A DNA stretch of 64,000 bases from Streptomyces sp. TP-A0356 (GCF_001417775.1 NZ_BBZJ01000015.1:422657-486656), one strand, 5' to 3'. Positions 8,145 through 17,645 are shown, counted from the first letter of the stretch. The notes: generated from the sequence alone by a model not told the origin. Program-made: numbers and translations.

Positions 8145-9221
8145 TCAGGCCCCGCCGCGCTCCCCCGTCGCGGCGGGGCCCTCCGCGTCGCCGTCCGTCC
8201 GCCGGGCGGCCGCACGGGTCGGGGCGTCCGTGATGTCGAGGAAGATCTGGTGCGCCTCCGGGACGGTGTGCCCGATGGAGCGCTTGATCCGCACCGCGAC
8301 CTCCTCCACCTCCTCGCTGTCCAGGCCGGGCACCAGATCGACGCGGGCGGCCACCAGAAGGGACTCCAGGCCCAGCTGCATGGTCAGAAGCTCCTCCACG
8401 CTGTCGATCTCGGGCTGCGCCTCCAGCAGTGCGCGCACCCGGCGGCTGAGCTCCGGATCGGCGGCCTGGCCGATCAGCTGGTCCCGGGCGTCGCGGCCGA
8501 GCCGGTAGGCGACGTACACGAGCAGCGCGCCGATCGCGAGCGAGGCGGAGGCCTCCCACACGACGTTCCCGGTGACCATGTGCAGTGCCATGCCGGCGAT
8601 CGCGAGGAGGACCCCGAGAACGGCGGTGCTGTCCTCCGCCAGGACCGTGCGCAGCGCCGGGTCGCGCAGCCGCTGGGCGGCCGTGCCGTGCTGTCGGTGC
8701 ACCTGGTGGAGGGCGCGCACCAGGGAGGCGCCCTCCGACAGCAGCGCGACCCCGAGCACGACGAGCCCCGCCACATAGCCGCCGTACGACTCCTTCGTGC
8801 CGTTCCGCAGGGCCTCGAAGCCCTGGAAGAAGGAGAAGCAGCCGCCCATCACGAAGATGCCGACGGCCGCGAGCAGCGACCAGAAGAAGCGTTCCTTGCC
8901 ATAGCCGAAGGGATGGCGCCGGTCGGCCGGGCGGCGGCTGCGGCGCAGGGCGGCCAGCAGGAAGATCTCGTTCAGACTGTCGGCCACGGAGTGGGCCGCC
9001 TCCGACAACAGCGCGGGTGAGCCCGCGAGGAGTCCGCCCACGGCCTTGGCCACGGCGATCACCAGATTCGCGGCGAGTGCCACGAGCACCGTGACACGCG
9101 TCCCGCGGTCGGAGTCCCCGCGCCGCGTAGGGGGCTCGAGACCCGACGACTCGCCGCCCGAGGGCTCCCGCCCCGACGGTGTCCTGTCCAGCCGCTGTGC
9201 GTCCGATGATGTCCCGCCCAC
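8145..9221 (-). CDS. Cation diffusion facilitator family transporter
   Basis: CDF (ZitB/FieF-like) efflux protein of about 358 residues, expected in the cytoplasmic membrane exporting Zn2+ or related divalent metals. TM1-TM2 read VTVLVALAANLVIAVAKAVGG and SPALLSEAAHSVADSLNEIF, with the HxxxD pair (AHSVAD); TM5 carries AEDSTAVLGV, supplying the second metal-site Asp pair. The C-terminal third is the ferredoxin-like ZT-dimer domain. The start is uncertain: GTG 9221 gives a 40-residue polar leader, and no perfect ribosome site distinguishes it from later starts. Divergent from the GST gene. Confidence 0.85.
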   Translation of the reverse strand: MGGTSSDAQRLDRTPSGREPSGGESSGLEPPTRRGDSDRGTRVTVLVALAANLVIAVAKAVGGLLAGSPALLSEAAHSVADSLNEIFLLAALRRSRRPADRRHPFGYGKERFFWSLLAAVGIFVMGGCFSFFQGFEALRNGTKESYGGYVAGLVVLGVALLSEGASLVRALHQVHRQHGTAAQRLRDPALRTVLAEDSTAVLGVLLAIAGMALHMVTGNVVWEASASLAIGALLVYVAYRLGRDARDQLIGQAADPELSRRVRALLEAQPEIDSVEELLTMQLGLESLLVAARVDLVPGLDSEEVEEVAVRIKRSIGHTVPEAHQIFLDITDAPTRAAARRTDGDAEGPAATGERGGA

Positions 9222-9323
9222 CTCCCCCGACTGCCCCCGTCCGTGCCTCTCACACGGTGTCGGGGCGGAAATCGGGGAACCCGACGGGCATCCGGGCGGA
9301 GGTCCGCGGGAGGAAGGGGCGGC

Positions 9324-10334
9324 ATGGCCGAGGGCAACAGCGCGTACGGCAGGAAAGAGTTCAGGCGGTCGAGGAGTCATTTCGCCGACCGCATCACGGC
9401 GGACGGGCGCGACGGCTGGCCGGTGGAGGCCGGGCGCTACCGGCTGGTGGTCAGCCGTGCCTGCCCCTGGGCGAGCCGGGCCGTGATCTCGCGACGGCTG
9501 CTCGGCCTGGAGGAGGCGCTGTCCCTGGCCGTCGCCGATCCGGTCCAGGACGACCGCAGTTGGCGGTTCACGCTGGACCCCGACGGCCGTGACCCGGTGC
9601 TCGGCATCCGCTTCCTCAGTGAGGCGTACGACGCCCGGGAGACCGGCTACCCCGGCGGGGTCAGCGTGCCCGCGATCGTGGACGTGCCCAGCGGAGCGCT
9701 GGTGACCAACGACTTCCGGCGCATCACCCTCGACCTGGCGACCGAGTGGACGGCTTTGCATCGGGAGGGGGCGCCCGATCTCTACCCCCAGCGGCTGCGC
9801 GACGAGATCGACGATGTGATGCGGGTCGTGTACGAGGACGTCAACAACGGGGTGTACCGGGCGGGCTTCGCCACGGACCAGAAGGAGTACGAGGAGGCGT
9901 GCGCCGGTGTGTTCCGGCGGCTGGAGTGGCTGTCCGAGCGGTTGGCCGGGCGGCGCTACCTGGTCGGCGACACCATCACCGAGGCCGACATCCGGCTGTT
10001 CACCACACTCGTACGTTTCGACGCCGTCTATCACGGCCACTTCAAGTGCAACCGCCGCAAGCTGGCGGAGGACCCGGTGCTGTGGGCGTACGCCCGCGAT
10101 CTCTACCAGACACCCGGTTTCGGTGACACCGTCGACTTCGACCACATAAAACGCCACTACTACCAGGTCCACACGGGCATCAACCCGACCGGCATCGTGC
10201 CGCTGGGACCGGACCTGGCGGGGTGGCTGGCGCCGCACGGCCGGGAACGGCTGGGCGGGCGCCCGTTCGGTGACGGCACTCCGCCGGGGCCGGTGCGTGC
10301 GGAGGAGGAAGTTCCGGCCGGGGGACGGCCCTGA
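9324..10334 (+). CDS. Glutathione S-transferase, xi class (glutathionyl-hydroquinone reductase-like)
   Basis: 336-residue protein of the YqjG/PcpF/ECM4 group. The catalytic cysteine is in SRACPWASR, the CPW(A/C) motif of the xi class. The thioredoxin-like half is followed by VPAIVDVPSGALVTNDFRRI and the helical half containing YLVGDTITEADIRLFTTLVRFD. The family reduces S-conjugates of hydroquinones; actinomycetes use mycothiol, so the true thiol partner may differ. ATG 9324 has AGGAAGGGG upstream. It is followed after 48 bp by a DUF4235 gene on the same strand. Confidence 0.9.
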   Translation: MAEGNSAYGRKEFRRSRSHFADRITADGRDGWPVEAGRYRLVVSRACPWASRAVISRRLLGLEEALSLAVADPVQDDRSWRFTLDPDGRDPVLGIRFLSEAYDARETGYPGGVSVPAIVDVPSGALVTNDFRRITLDLATEWTALHREGAPDLYPQRLRDEIDDVMRVVYEDVNNGVYRAGFATDQKEYEEACAGVFRRLEWLSERLAGRRYLVGDTITEADIRLFTTLVRFDAVYHGHFKCNRRKLAEDPVLWAYARDLYQTPGFGDTVDFDHIKRHYYQVHTGINPTGIVPLGPDLAGWLAPHGRERLGGRPFGDGTPPGPVRAEEEVPAGGRP

Positions 10335-10382
10335 GGCCCTGGGGCACCGGCGGCCGCAGGGGAAGAAGCAGAGGAGACAGAC

Positions 10383-10694
10383 GTGGCCAAGGACAGGAAC
10401 AGGACCAAGGCGAAGCTGCCGCTCGTCTACAAGCCCGTGGGGTTCGCCCTCGGCTGGGCGAGCGGAGCCCTCGCGGGTATCGCCTTCCGGAAGACCTGGA
10501 AGGCGATACGCCACGAGGACGACGCGCCCGACGCGTTGGACAGGGATCGCGGCTGGGTGGAGGTGCTGCTCGCCGCGGCGCTCCAGGGCGCCCTCTTCGC
10601 CGTCGCCCGCAGCGCGGCGGACCGCACGGGGGCGAAGGCGATCGAGCGCTCGACGGGCGTGTGGCCGGCCACCGGGAAGGGCGGCCGGGACTGA
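10383..10694 (+). CDS. DUF4235 membrane protein
   Basis: 103-residue protein with the DUF4235 pattern common in actinomycetes: a basic start, YKPVGFALGWASGALAGIAFRKTWKAI, a short acidic linker, then the amphipathic LLAAALQGALFAVARSAADRTGAKAIERSTG segment. Two hydrophobic stretches suggest a small membrane protein. The GTG start has GGAG eight bases upstream. Function unknown. It probably shares a transcript with the preceding GST gene. Confidence 0.85.
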   Translation: MAKDRNRTKAKLPLVYKPVGFALGWASGALAGIAFRKTWKAIRHEDDAPDALDRDRGWVEVLLAAALQGALFAVARSAADRTGAKAIERSTGVWPATGKGGRD

Positions 10695-10756
10695 GAGCTC
10701 CGAACGGAATGGGCGCCCGGCCCCGGCCGCGCCGCGTCGTGCGCCCATAGGCCGCC

Positions 10757-11149
10757 TCACCCCTGTTTGGGTGCCGTGTCCCTGGTCACGCGCAGGGTGA
10801 AGGAGTGCCCGGCGGGGTCCGCGTAACCGCGTTCCTCGAACGGCCCCGCCGCGTCCTTTGCCTCCAGTGGGCGGCCGCCCAGCCCGACCACCTTCCGCTC
10901 GGCCTCGTCGAGGTCCTCGACGAGGAAGTCGAGGTGGGCCTGGAGGGAGTTCTCGGGGCGGGGCCAGCTCGGCGGGGTGGCGTTGACGTCCCGGCGGAAC
11001 GCCATCCGTATCCCGTCCGCGCCCCTGATCTCCACCCGGTTCGCGGTCGCGTCGACCTCCTCGGCCTCCAGCAGTTCCCTGTAGAACGCGGCGAGTTTCT
11101 CGGGCTCGGCGCAGTCCAGGACCACGACGCCCGCCAGTACCAGTGCCAT
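10757..11149 (-). CDS. VOC family (glyoxalase-like) protein
   Basis: 130-residue single-domain protein of the vicinal oxygen chelate superfamily: VVLDCAEPEKLAAFYRELLEAE at the start, LQAHLDFLVEDLDEAERKVVGLGG in the middle and YADPAGHSFTLRV at the end, with the usual two beta-alpha-beta-beta-beta modules. It matches the actinobacterial glyoxalase-like subgroup, of which most members have no assigned reaction. Start ATG 11149 is preceded by GGAGGAAGC. Neighbours give no functional hint. Confidence 0.85.
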   Translation of the reverse strand: MALVLAGVVVLDCAEPEKLAAFYRELLEAEEVDATANRVEIRGADGIRMAFRRDVNATPPSWPRPENSLQAHLDFLVEDLDEAERKVVGLGGRPLEAKDAAGPFEERGYADPAGHSFTLRVTRDTAPKQG

Positions 11150-11365
11150 GCTTCCTCCGTACGGGTCCGCGGCGGGCGGTGCCCCGCCCGCCTACGTTCC
11201 CCGGATACCCCGTCCCCCGGATTCAGTCGGCGACGAGCCGGCGGCGCGCGGCCGCCCCAAAGGTCGTCCCGGTGGAGCCTCCTCGTGGCGGGTGGCAGGG
11301 AATCGGGGCCTCCTGGTGGCGGGTGGTACGGGTACGACGTCCGGGATCCGGCCCGCTGGAGGGGC

Positions 11366-12077
11366 CTACGGTCCGGCGATCTCCGCCAGCCGTGCCGCCG
11401 CCGCGGACAGCAACAGGTCGAGCGCTGCCGGATAGGAGCTGTGGCGCATGTCGGCGGCGAGATGGCGAGCCGTCGCCGCGATGTGCGGGTGCGTGTCTGC
11501 GGGCAGCCGGGCGTAGGTGGCGCGCCACACCCGCGCCTCCGCCTCACGCGCGGCACGCGGGAGGGACGTGCTGGCCGCGTCCAGGGCCGCGAACGCCAGG
11601 GCCTGGTCGACGAACGCGTGGTAGATCCGTACGGCCTCGGGGTCCGGGAAGCCGGCTCCGCGCAGCACGCCCAGGATCGTCTCGACGGCCTCGATCTCGT
11701 GCGCCCGTCCGGTCACCCGGTAGGAGCTGAGCACCGACGCCTGAGGGTGCGCCAGCGCCCCCGCGTGTATCCGCAGTCCCAGTTCCCGCAGGTCGGCGCG
11801 CCATTCGCCGGTGGGGCGCCAGATGCGCAGCGTACGGCCGATGAGCTCGTCGGCGATGGCGAGCAGCAGGTCGTCGGTGTCGCGGAAGTACCGGTACAGG
11901 GCGGTGGGGTCGGCGCCGAGGGCACGGCCGAGACGGCGGACGGTGAGGGCGTCGGCGCCGTGCTCCTTCAGCAGCCGCAGAGCTGTGTCGATGATCAGCT
12001 CCTCGGAGAGGACGACCCCGGTCTTGGTGGGGCGTCGGCGCCGGCGTGCGGAGGGGGGGGACCACTCGGTCGGTCAT
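11366..12077 (-). pseudogene. TetR family regulator, reading frame broken in a G8 tract
   Basis: From ATG 12077 the frame reads MTDRVVPP and then runs into a C-homopolymer (G8 at 12053-12060 on the plus strand). The TetR sequence (GVVLSEELIIDTALRLLKEHGADALTVRRLGRALGADPTALYRYFRDTDDLLLAI...) continues in the next frame down to 11366. With one G fewer the gene is one open frame of 236 residues. In the downstream frame no ATG, GTG or TTG occurs before 11734, deep in the ligand domain. So the gene is disrupted, read by slippage, or mis-sequenced. It is divergent from the permease/amidohydrolase operon and its likely regulator. Confidence 0.75.
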
Positions 12078-12168
12078 GGGCTCTCCCGGTCGTTCGGCGG
12101 CTCCGGATGGTCGGCCGACGGCTGCGGAGGGCCTGACGACACCTTCCGCCCCGGTGCGGGGACCTTAT

Positions 12169-12183
12169 GTCAACGACGTTGAC
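12169..12183. promoter_or_regulatory. Operator-like palindrome between TetR and permease
   Basis: GTCAAC-GAC-GTTGAC is a perfect 15-bp inverted repeat in the 181-bp gap between the divergent TetR and permease genes. It has the size and place of a TetR half-site pair controlling both directions. Confidence 0.55.
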
Positions 12184-12258
12184 CTGTTAAGGCCCCGAGC
12201 AGTTTCATTTCCCGTCACCGGGCCGGATTCCGGCCCCTCTGTGTGATCGGAGGCGGTC

Positions 12259-13757
12259 ATGACACGCATCCCCTATGGCGCGGACCCGCCCGCGCAGCCG
12301 TCCCTGCGCAGGTCCCTGGGAGTCGTGGACGGCGTCGCCATCGCCGCCTCCAGCACGGCGGCGACCACCAGCATCGGCATCGGTCTGGGGGTGACGGCCG
12401 GTGTGGTCGGTCTGCATCTGCCGGCCATCATGCTGCTGGCCTTCCTGCCGGTCCTGGGCGTCGCGGGCGCCTACTCCCGGCTGAACCGGGTGGAGCCCAA
12501 CGCGGGCAACGGCTATGTGTGGGTGGGCCGTTCGCTCAGTCCCTGGCTGGGGTTCCTGGTCGGCTGGGTGAACATCGTGGCCACGGTGGCGTTCCTCGCG
12601 TACACCACGGCCGTCACCGGCTCGGCCGTGCTCCAACTGGCCGGGGAGGCCGGCCTGCCCGGATGGCGGGACTGGTGCTCGACCCTGGGTCGACCGCGCA
12701 GACGACGACGGTCGGTCTGGTCGTGCTCGTGGCGGTCACCCTGACCGCGGTCACCGGCGTCCGCACCGCGGCCCGGCTGCAGACCGGGCTGCTCGTCTTC
12801 GAGTACGTCGTCCTGCTGGGCTTCTGCGGATACGGCATCGTCACCGGCCCGCACGCCTTCAGCCTGAGCTGGTTCGACCCGTTCGCCATCCCCTCGGCGT
12901 CGGCGCTCGCACAGGGGCTGCTGCTGTCGGTGTTCTGTTACTGGGGCTTCGAGGCGGCGTTCAGCGTGAACGAGGAGGTGCGCGACGCCCGGGACGCCTC
13001 CCGGGCCGGAATCACCACACTCGTCACCATGCTGGGGCTGTTCCTGCTCGGCTCGGTGGCCTTCCAACGGGTCCTGTCCGAGCCGGAGTTGGCCGGTCAT
13101 GGCGCACAGGGCCTGGCCTACTTCGGCGACCGGCTCGCCTCCCGGCCGGTGGCGGCGCTGCCGCTGGTGGCGCTGATGTTCTCGGCGGTGGCCTCCCTGC
13201 AGGCGGGGGTGATTCCCACGGCCCGCGCGATGTTCGCGATGAGCCGGGACCGTACGCTCGGTCCTGTCTGGTCCAGGGTGAACGCGCGGTACGGGACACC
13301 GGCCGCCGGAACGCTGCTGATCGGCGCGCTCGCGGCCACGGTCGCCGCCCTGGCGCTGGTCATCCCCCGCCTCGCCGACATGATCATGGCAACCGTCAAC
13401 GCGGTGGGCCTCGTGGTCGCGCTGTCCTACGCGCTCACCGGGCTCGCGGCGGCGGTGCGCTTCCGCGGGCTGCTGCGGGAGGACTGGCGCCAGGGCGTCC
13501 GGGCCGCGCTGCTGCCCGCGCTGAGCGCGCTCGCCCTGCTCGGACTCGGGGGCTACCTCGGCTGGTCCTTCTACAGGTCCACCGACCATCTCGCGCCGCG
13601 CGCCGACAACGGCTGGTTCCTGCTGCTGATGCCCACGCTGATGGTCGTCTCCGGCTTCGCGGCGGCCTGGGCCAAATGGGTGCGCAGATCGCCGTACTTC
13701 CGCACCGGCCGTGGCACGGACGCGGACGCACCCCAACTCCTCGCCGCGCAGAGCTGA
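12259..13757 (+). pseudogene. APC superfamily permease, apparent -1 frameshift
   Basis: ATG 12259, with GGAGG five bases upstream, opens a typical amino acid-polyamine-organocation permease (RSLGVVDGVAIAASSTAATTSIGIGLG..., with NAGNGYVWVGRSLSPWLGFLVGWVNI). Near 12665-12700 it runs into an Arg-rich dead end. The remaining membrane segments (TTVGLVVLVAVTLTAVTGVRTAARLQ onward, including GLLLSVFCYWGFEAAFSVNEEVRDARDASR) are in the frame one base back, ending at 13757. One missing base would restore about 499 residues and 12 TM segments. It probably imports the substrate of the amidohydrolase that follows by 31 bp. Confidence 0.8.
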
Positions 13758-13788
13758 CCCCCCGACACCCCTACACGGAACGGAAACC

Positions 13789-15420
13789 ATGCAGGCCGAT
13801 CTCCTCTTCACCGGTGGCCCCGTCCTCACCCCTCAGGGCCCCGTCACCACCTCGGTCGCGGTCGTCGGCGGCCGGATCGCCGCCGTCAAGGACACCGAGG
13901 CACACGCACTGACCGGTCCCCGCACCGAGGTCGTGAACCTCGCCGGACGGCTGCTGCTGCCCGGCTTTCAGGACGCGCACATCCACCCCGTCCCGGCGGG
14001 GCTGGAACTCACCCAGTGCGATCTCACCGGGGCGAGGACCGCCGAGGAGACCCTGGCCGCCGTCCGCGCGTACGCCGACGCGCACCCGGAGCGGGAGTGG
14101 ATCACCGGCGGCGGCTGGTCCATGGAGGCCTTCGAAGGCGGTATGCCGACCAAGGAGCTGCTCGACGGGCTCGTCCCGGACCGGCCGGTCTATCTGCCCA
14201 ACCGCGACCACCACGGCGCCTGGGCCAACAGCCGCGCCCTGGAGCTGGCGGGCATCACCCGGGACACCCCGGACCCGGCCGACGGACGGTTCGAGCGCGA
14301 CGCGTCCGGCGAGCCCACGGGCATGCTCCAGGAAGGGGCCATGCAGTACGTCGGCCGCCTCACCCCCGCGGCCACCCCGGCCGACCGGCTGGCCGCGCTG
14401 CTGCACGCCCAGCGGCATCTGCACGCGCTCGGGATCACCGCCTGGCAGGACGCGCTCGTCGGTGACTTCCTCGGGATGGACGACCCGTCCGAGGCCTATC
14501 TGGCGGCCGCCCGTGACGGCTCGCTGACCGCGCGGGTCGTCGGCGCGCTGTGGTGGGACCGAGAGCGCGGCGCCGAGCAGATACCCGAACTCGTCGAGCG
14601 GCGGGCGGCGTTGAGCCACGGCCGGTTCCGTGCCGGCAGTGTCAAGCTGATGCTGGACGGAGTCGCCGAGACCGGGACGGCGGCGCTCCTGGACCCGTAC
14701 CTGGACGGGTGCGGCTGCGCCACCGCCAACCGCGGCACCAGCTTCATCGATCCGGCCCGGCTCCCCTCCTACGTCACCGAACTGGACGCCCTCGGCTTCC
14801 AGTGCCACTTCCACGCGCTGGGCGATCGGGCGGTGCGCGACGCGCTGGACGCCGTCGAGGCCGCGCGCAAGGCCAACGGGACGAGCGACACCCGGCCGCA
14901 CCTGGCCCATCTGCAGGTCGTGCACCCCGACGACGTGCCCCGTTTCGCACAGCTCGGTGCCACGGCGAACATCCAGCCGCTGTGGGCCGCGCACGAGCCG
15001 CAGATGGACGAACTGACGATCCCCTTCCTCGGCTCCGAACGGGCCGCCCGGCAGTATCCGTTCGGCGCGCTGCTGCGGTCCGGGGCGACGCTCGCGGCGG
15101 GCAGCGACTGGCCGGTCAGCAGCCCCGATCCGATGGAGGGCATCCATGTCGCGGTCAACCGGGTCGTTCCCGGCGGGTCGGGGCCGGTGTTCCTGCCGGA
15201 CGAGCGGATCGGCCTGACGGCCGCGCTGACGGCGTACACGGCGGGGTCGGCGTACGCGAACCATCTCGATGACACCGGCAGCGTCCGTCCGGGGGCGCTG
15301 GCCGATCTGGTGGTGCTGGACCGCGATCCGTACGCGGGGCCGCCCGAGGCGATCGGCGGGACACGGGTGGCGCTCACCTATGTCGGGGGCGAGCGCGTGT
15401 TCGCGGCACCCGACGCCTGA
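13789..15420 (+). CDS. Amidohydrolase family protein (YtcJ/NfdA-like)
   Basis: 543-residue metal-dependent hydrolase of the amidohydrolase_3 group. The N-terminal HxH is H64-I-H66 (QDAHIHP). Further on are the metal-region Lys in GSVKLMLDGV, the His segments CHFHALGDRAV and HLAHLQVV, and the catalytic Asp region AAGSDWPVSSPDP. The C-terminal strand AYANHLDDTGSVRPGALADLVVLDRDPY is the usual composite-barrel end. ATG 13789 follows ACGGAA at a short distance. Operon position after an APC permease and a TetR suggests uptake and hydrolysis of an amide-containing compound; the substrate is unknown. Confidence 0.9.
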   Translation: MQADLLFTGGPVLTPQGPVTTSVAVVGGRIAAVKDTEAHALTGPRTEVVNLAGRLLLPGFQDAHIHPVPAGLELTQCDLTGARTAEETLAAVRAYADAHPEREWITGGGWSMEAFEGGMPTKELLDGLVPDRPVYLPNRDHHGAWANSRALELAGITRDTPDPADGRFERDASGEPTGMLQEGAMQYVGRLTPAATPADRLAALLHAQRHLHALGITAWQDALVGDFLGMDDPSEAYLAAARDGSLTARVVGALWWDRERGAEQIPELVERRAALSHGRFRAGSVKLMLDGVAETGTAALLDPYLDGCGCATANRGTSFIDPARLPSYVTELDALGFQCHFHALGDRAVRDALDAVEAARKANGTSDTRPHLAHLQVVHPDDVPRFAQLGATANIQPLWAAHEPQMDELTIPFLGSERAARQYPFGALLRSGATLAAGSDWPVSSPDPMEGIHVAVNRVVPGGSGPVFLPDERIGLTAALTAYTAGSAYANHLDDTGSVRPGALADLVVLDRDPYAGPPEAIGGTRVALTYVGGERVFAAPDA

Positions 15421-15613
15421 CGGCAGCGCAGCCCCGGGGAGCAGGCCGCGCAACAGCGACGCGCCGCTGGTCGGCCGTCCGCGGTGGCCGCCGCCGTCGC
15501 GAACGTGCTCGCGGACCGGCCGCACCGTCTCATCGACGCCACCGCGCAGGAGATCGCCGACCACTCCTGGCAGTTGCTGGTCGCACCGCACCGCAGCCGG
15601 CGATCCGCACGCG
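15421..15613 (+). other. Possible protein remnant between converging genes
   Basis: The plus-strand frame through about 15484-15600 reads ...VAAAVANVLADRPHRLIDATAQEIADHSWQLLVAPHR, which looks like a helical protein C-terminus, perhaps of a regulator, but has no start codon with a ribosome site. It runs out of frame into the antisense of the neighbouring GlxA gene. A gene remnant is the best reading; chance coding in GC-rich DNA is possible. Confidence 0.25.
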
Positions 15614-16561
15614 TCAGCGGGCCGCCTGGAACGTGCGCCGGTACACCTGCGGCGACACGCCGATCGCGGCGTGCAGATGCTGCCGCAGCGAGGCTCCGGT
15701 GGCGAAGCCGACCTCGCCCGCGATCTGGTCCACCGGCAGATCGGTGGACTCCAGCAGATGGCGGGCGCGGGCGACGCGTTGCTGAATGAGCCAACGGCCC
15801 GGGCTCATCCCCACCTCCTCGTTGAAGCGGCGGGCGAAGGTACGCATGCTCATCCGGGCATGACCCGCGAGGTCGGCCAGCGCGAGCGGCTCGCCCAGGC
15901 GTTCCAGCGCCCACTGGCGGGTGGTGGCCGTGCTGCTGGCCGTGGACTCGGGCACGGGCTGTTCGATGTACTGGGCCTGGCCGCCGTCGCGCCACGGGGG
16001 CACCACACAGCGCCGGGCCACCTTGTTGGCCAGCTGGCTGCCGTGGTCCTTGCGCAGGATGTGCAGACAGACGTCGACCCCGGAGGCGGCGCCGGCCGAG
16101 GTGAGGACCTGGCCGTCGTCGACGTAGAGCACGTCCGGGTCCAGGGCGACCTGCGGGAACATGAGCCTGAACAGGTCGGCGAGTTGCCAGTGCGTGGTCG
16201 CCCTCCGGCCGTCGAGGAACCCGGCCGCCGCGAGGACGAAGGCGCCGGTGCATATGGAGACGAGGCGCGCGCCCGGGCGGATGTGCGCGAGCGCGGCGGT
16301 GACGTCCCCGGGCAGCGCGGCGGTGACGCGGTCGGGCGAGATCGATGTGATCACCACGGTGTCCGCCGTGGCCAGGGCCTCCGGTCCGTGCTCGACGGCG
16401 ATCGTGAAGTCCGCGCTGGTGCGCACCGGCCGACCGTCGACCGAGCAGGTCAGCACCTCGTACCGGCCGTCGGCGGCGCCGAGGATCCGGCTGGGGATGC
16501 CCAACTCGAAGGGGATGACGCCGTCGAGCGCCAGGACCGCGACCCGTTCCGCCTGCTGCAT
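15614..16561 (-). CDS. GlxA family transcriptional regulator (DJ-1/PfpI + AraC HTH)
   Basis: 315 residues. Residues 1-190 form the DJ-1/PfpI-like sensor fold (RVAVLALDGVIPFELGIPSRIL...), with the nucleophile-elbow-like SICTGAFVLAAAGFLDGRRATTHW. Residues 215-312 carry the AraC-type double HTH (ALADLAGHARMSMRTFARRFNEEVGMSPGRWLIQQRVARARHLLE...). Such proteins are widespread in Streptomyces, where several act as regulators of development or catabolism. It is divergent from the quinone-reductase-like gene with 71 bp between starts and probably controls it. Confidence 0.9.
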   Translation of the reverse strand: MQQAERVAVLALDGVIPFELGIPSRILGAADGRYEVLTCSVDGRPVRTSADFTIAVEHGPEALATADTVVITSISPDRVTAALPGDVTAALAHIRPGARLVSICTGAFVLAAAGFLDGRRATTHWQLADLFRLMFPQVALDPDVLYVDDGQVLTSAGAASGVDVCLHILRKDHGSQLANKVARRCVVPPWRDGGQAQYIEQPVPESTASSTATTRQWALERLGEPLALADLAGHARMSMRTFARRFNEEVGMSPGRWLIQQRVARARHLLESTDLPVDQIAGEVGFATGASLRQHLHAAIGVSPQVYRRTFQAAR

Positions 16562-16632
16562 GGCACGATCTTATCGAAGGTTGGCAATCGTGCCATTTCC
16601 CTGTGCGGACGGCCCCGGCAGGCTGGTCCACC

Positions 16633-17580
16633 ATGAACACTGTGCAGACGATGCGCGCCATCAGTCAGGACGTCCTCGGCGGTCCCGAGGTTCTCAAGGT
16701 GGTAGAGGTGGAGCGCCCCGCTCCCCGGCCGAACGAGGTACTGGTCCGGGTGCGCGCCGCCGGGGTCAACCCGACCGACTGGAAGCACCGCGCCACCGGG
16801 GGCTTCCTCGGCAAGCCCCCCTTCGTCCTGGGCTGGGACGTCTCCGGCGTGGTCGAGGCGACGGGGATCGGCGTCGCCCTCTTCAAGCCCGGCGACGAGG
16901 TCTTCGGCATGCTCCCCTACCCGTTCGGCCACGGCTCGCACGCCCAGTACGTCACCGCCCCGGCCCGCGCCCTCACGCACAAGCCGGCGATCGACCACAC
17001 ACAGGCGGGCGCACTGCCGCTGGTCTCGCTGACCGCCTGGCAGGCGCTGGTGGAGACGGCGGACCTGCAGCCGGGGCAGCGGGTGCTGATCCATGCGGCC
17101 GCCGGCGGGGTCGGGCACGTGGCCGTGCAGATCGCCAAGGCGCGCGGCGCGTATGTGATCGGCACGGCGAGCGCGGGCAAGCACGACTTCCTGCGCGGGC
17201 TGGGCGCGGACGAGTTGATCGACTACCGGGAGACCGACTTCGCCGAGGCGGTGCGGGACGTCGACGTCGTCCTGGACACGATCGGCGGCGACTACGTCCA
17301 GCGCTCCCTGCGGACCCTGCGCAGGGGCGGAATCCTGGTCACGATCCTGCCCCGGGGGTCGAAGGAACTGCCCCTGGAGGCGGAGAAGCTCGGAGTGCGC
17401 GCGACGGAGATGCTCGTCGACGCCGACCACTACGGCATGAAGGCGATCGCGGAGCTCGTCGAGGCGGGCAAGCTGCACGCCGCGATCGCCGGAACGTTCC
17501 CGCTCACCGAGGCCGCCAAGGCACATGAGCTCGGCGAGACCGGCCGGACCACGGGCAAGCTGGTCCTGATCGTGGACTGA
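16633..17580 (+). CDS. NADP-dependent oxidoreductase, quinone reductase-like MDR family
   Basis: 315-residue medium-chain reductase without the structural zinc cysteines, like QOR/crotonyl-type enzymes. The GroES-like half contains VLVRVRAAGVNPTDWKHR and FVLGWDVSGVVEATG; the Rossmann half carries VLIHAAAGGVGHVAVQIAKARGAYVIG, with the AxxGGVG NADP motif. ATG 16633 is the likely start; ATG 16651 is a shorter option. Expected reaction: NADPH-dependent reduction of quinones or enones. A GlxA-type regulator is divergent immediately upstream. Confidence 0.88.
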   Translation: MNTVQTMRAISQDVLGGPEVLKVVEVERPAPRPNEVLVRVRAAGVNPTDWKHRATGGFLGKPPFVLGWDVSGVVEATGIGVALFKPGDEVFGMLPYPFGHGSHAQYVTAPARALTHKPAIDHTQAGALPLVSLTAWQALVETADLQPGQRVLIHAAAGGVGHVAVQIAKARGAYVIGTASAGKHDFLRGLGADELIDYRETDFAEAVRDVDVVLDTIGGDYVQRSLRTLRRGGILVTILPRGSKELPLEAEKLGVRATEMLVDADHYGMKAIAELVEAGKLHAAIAGTFPLTEAAKAHELGETGRTTGKLVLIVD

Positions 17581-17635
17581 CGGCCACTGGAGGCAGACTC
17601 AGCAGATTCACAGGCCGACTCGCCCGTATTTCGAA

Positions 17636-17645
17636 GACATATGTC
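17636..17645. promoter_or_regulatory. AT-rich palindrome upstream of the STAS gene
   Basis: GACATATGTC is a perfect 10-bp palindrome in an unusually AT-rich patch (17625-17690), 75 bp before the STAS-domain start. A promoter is likely in this patch, but no single -35/-10 pair stands out. Confidence 0.35.

Noticed and set aside
8044..8508. 154-codon plus frame starting at ATG 8044
   Set aside because: It is antisense to the CDF transporter over most of its length and Arg/Ser-rich.
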